34,698 nt of DNA. It comes from Selenomonadales bacterium UBA7018. GTDB lineage: Bacteria; Bacillota; Negativicutes; Selenomonadales; Selenomonadaceae. The stretch's first letter is position 1, and each line of letters starts with the position of its first letter. The notes beneath the pieces were generated by a model. That model ran no database searches. It was not told where the DNA came from and saw only the letters and a program-made list of their open reading frames with translations. Location of the stretch: the NCBI GenBank assembly GCA_002448305.1, contig DJWY01000007.1:1-34698 (forward strand), in the 5' to 3' direction. Shown here one piece after another: positions 34,638 to 34,698 of this stretch. Both the position numbers and the translations under genes were made by a program.

Positions 34638-34698
34638 ATGAATATCAATAACTCCATATCAACAAGTACGATTTTAACCGGCACCGACGGCAACGATT
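34638..34698 (+). CDS. Surface or secreted protein with GTDGND-type motif, 3' end outside window
   Basis: Only the first 20 codons are present: MNINNSISTSTILTGTDGND. The ATG at 34638 has AGGAAGGGG about 5 nt upstream, a strong site. The N-terminus lacks a signal peptide. TILTGTDGND resembles the start of RTX-like or beta-strand-repeat proteins of Negativicutes, where GTxGND units bind calcium or begin tandem repeats. Such proteins typically leave by type I secretion using a C-terminal signal, but that part is not visible. It is divergent from the giant adhesin and shares a 332-bp intergenic region with it. The family is a tentative guess from ten residues. Confidence 0.5.
   Translation, partial: MNINNSISTSTILTGTDGND

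Overview
The window looks like a chromosomal segment of an anaerobic diderm Firmicute of the Negativicutes, most likely near Selenomonas or a related gut or rumen genus. Three things point there: Firmicute-type sugar genes (class II GalT, GH36 alpha-galactosidase, GPH symporter without a PTS domain), a Sec-exported LktA/FhaB-type filamentous adhesin that needs an outer membrane, and pseudogenes whose wording I recognise from Firmicute-type NarG and Hcp. The taxonomy is inference.

Layout. (1) Positions 1-2200 are accessory DNA. They hold the decayed tail of a type-B carboxylesterase, two IS200/IS605-type right ends in opposite orientations, a small helix-turn-helix gene, a small unknown gene on the opposite strand, and two copies of a short repeat flanking this block. 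(2) Positions 2199-13607, minus strand, are a compact seven-gene lactose/alpha-galactoside operon. In transcription order it encodes a GPH symporter, galK, galE, galT, GH2 beta-galactosidase, GH36 alpha-galactosidase and galM. Genes overlap or lie 2-18 nt apart. A divergent AraC-family regulator (13745-14605) probably controls it. (3) Positions 14592-15790 are a gene graveyard: a collapsed sugar O-acetyltransferase, C-terminal scraps of NarG, an N-terminal scrap of Hcp, and a membrane segment perhaps from a nitrate/nitrite transporter. (4) Positions 15913-34305, minus strand, are one uninterrupted gene for a 6130-residue secreted filamentous adhesin, with a strong terminator at its 3' end. (5) Positions 34306-34698 are a divergent intergenic region and the first 20 codons of a plus-strand gene that starts like a GTDGND calcium-binding or beta-strand-repeat surface protein.

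How it works together. The symporter brings in beta- and alpha-galactosides, LacZ and the GH36 enzyme release galactose, GalM converts the beta to the alpha anomer, and GalK, GalT and GalE (the Leloir pathway) turn it into UDP-glucose and glucose-1-phosphate. The GH36 enzyme appears to lack about 14 residues next to the active site, which makes its activity uncertain. The adhesin is probably exported by two-partner secretion, but no transporter partner lies in the window. I see no CRISPR array, tRNA, rRNA or prophage.
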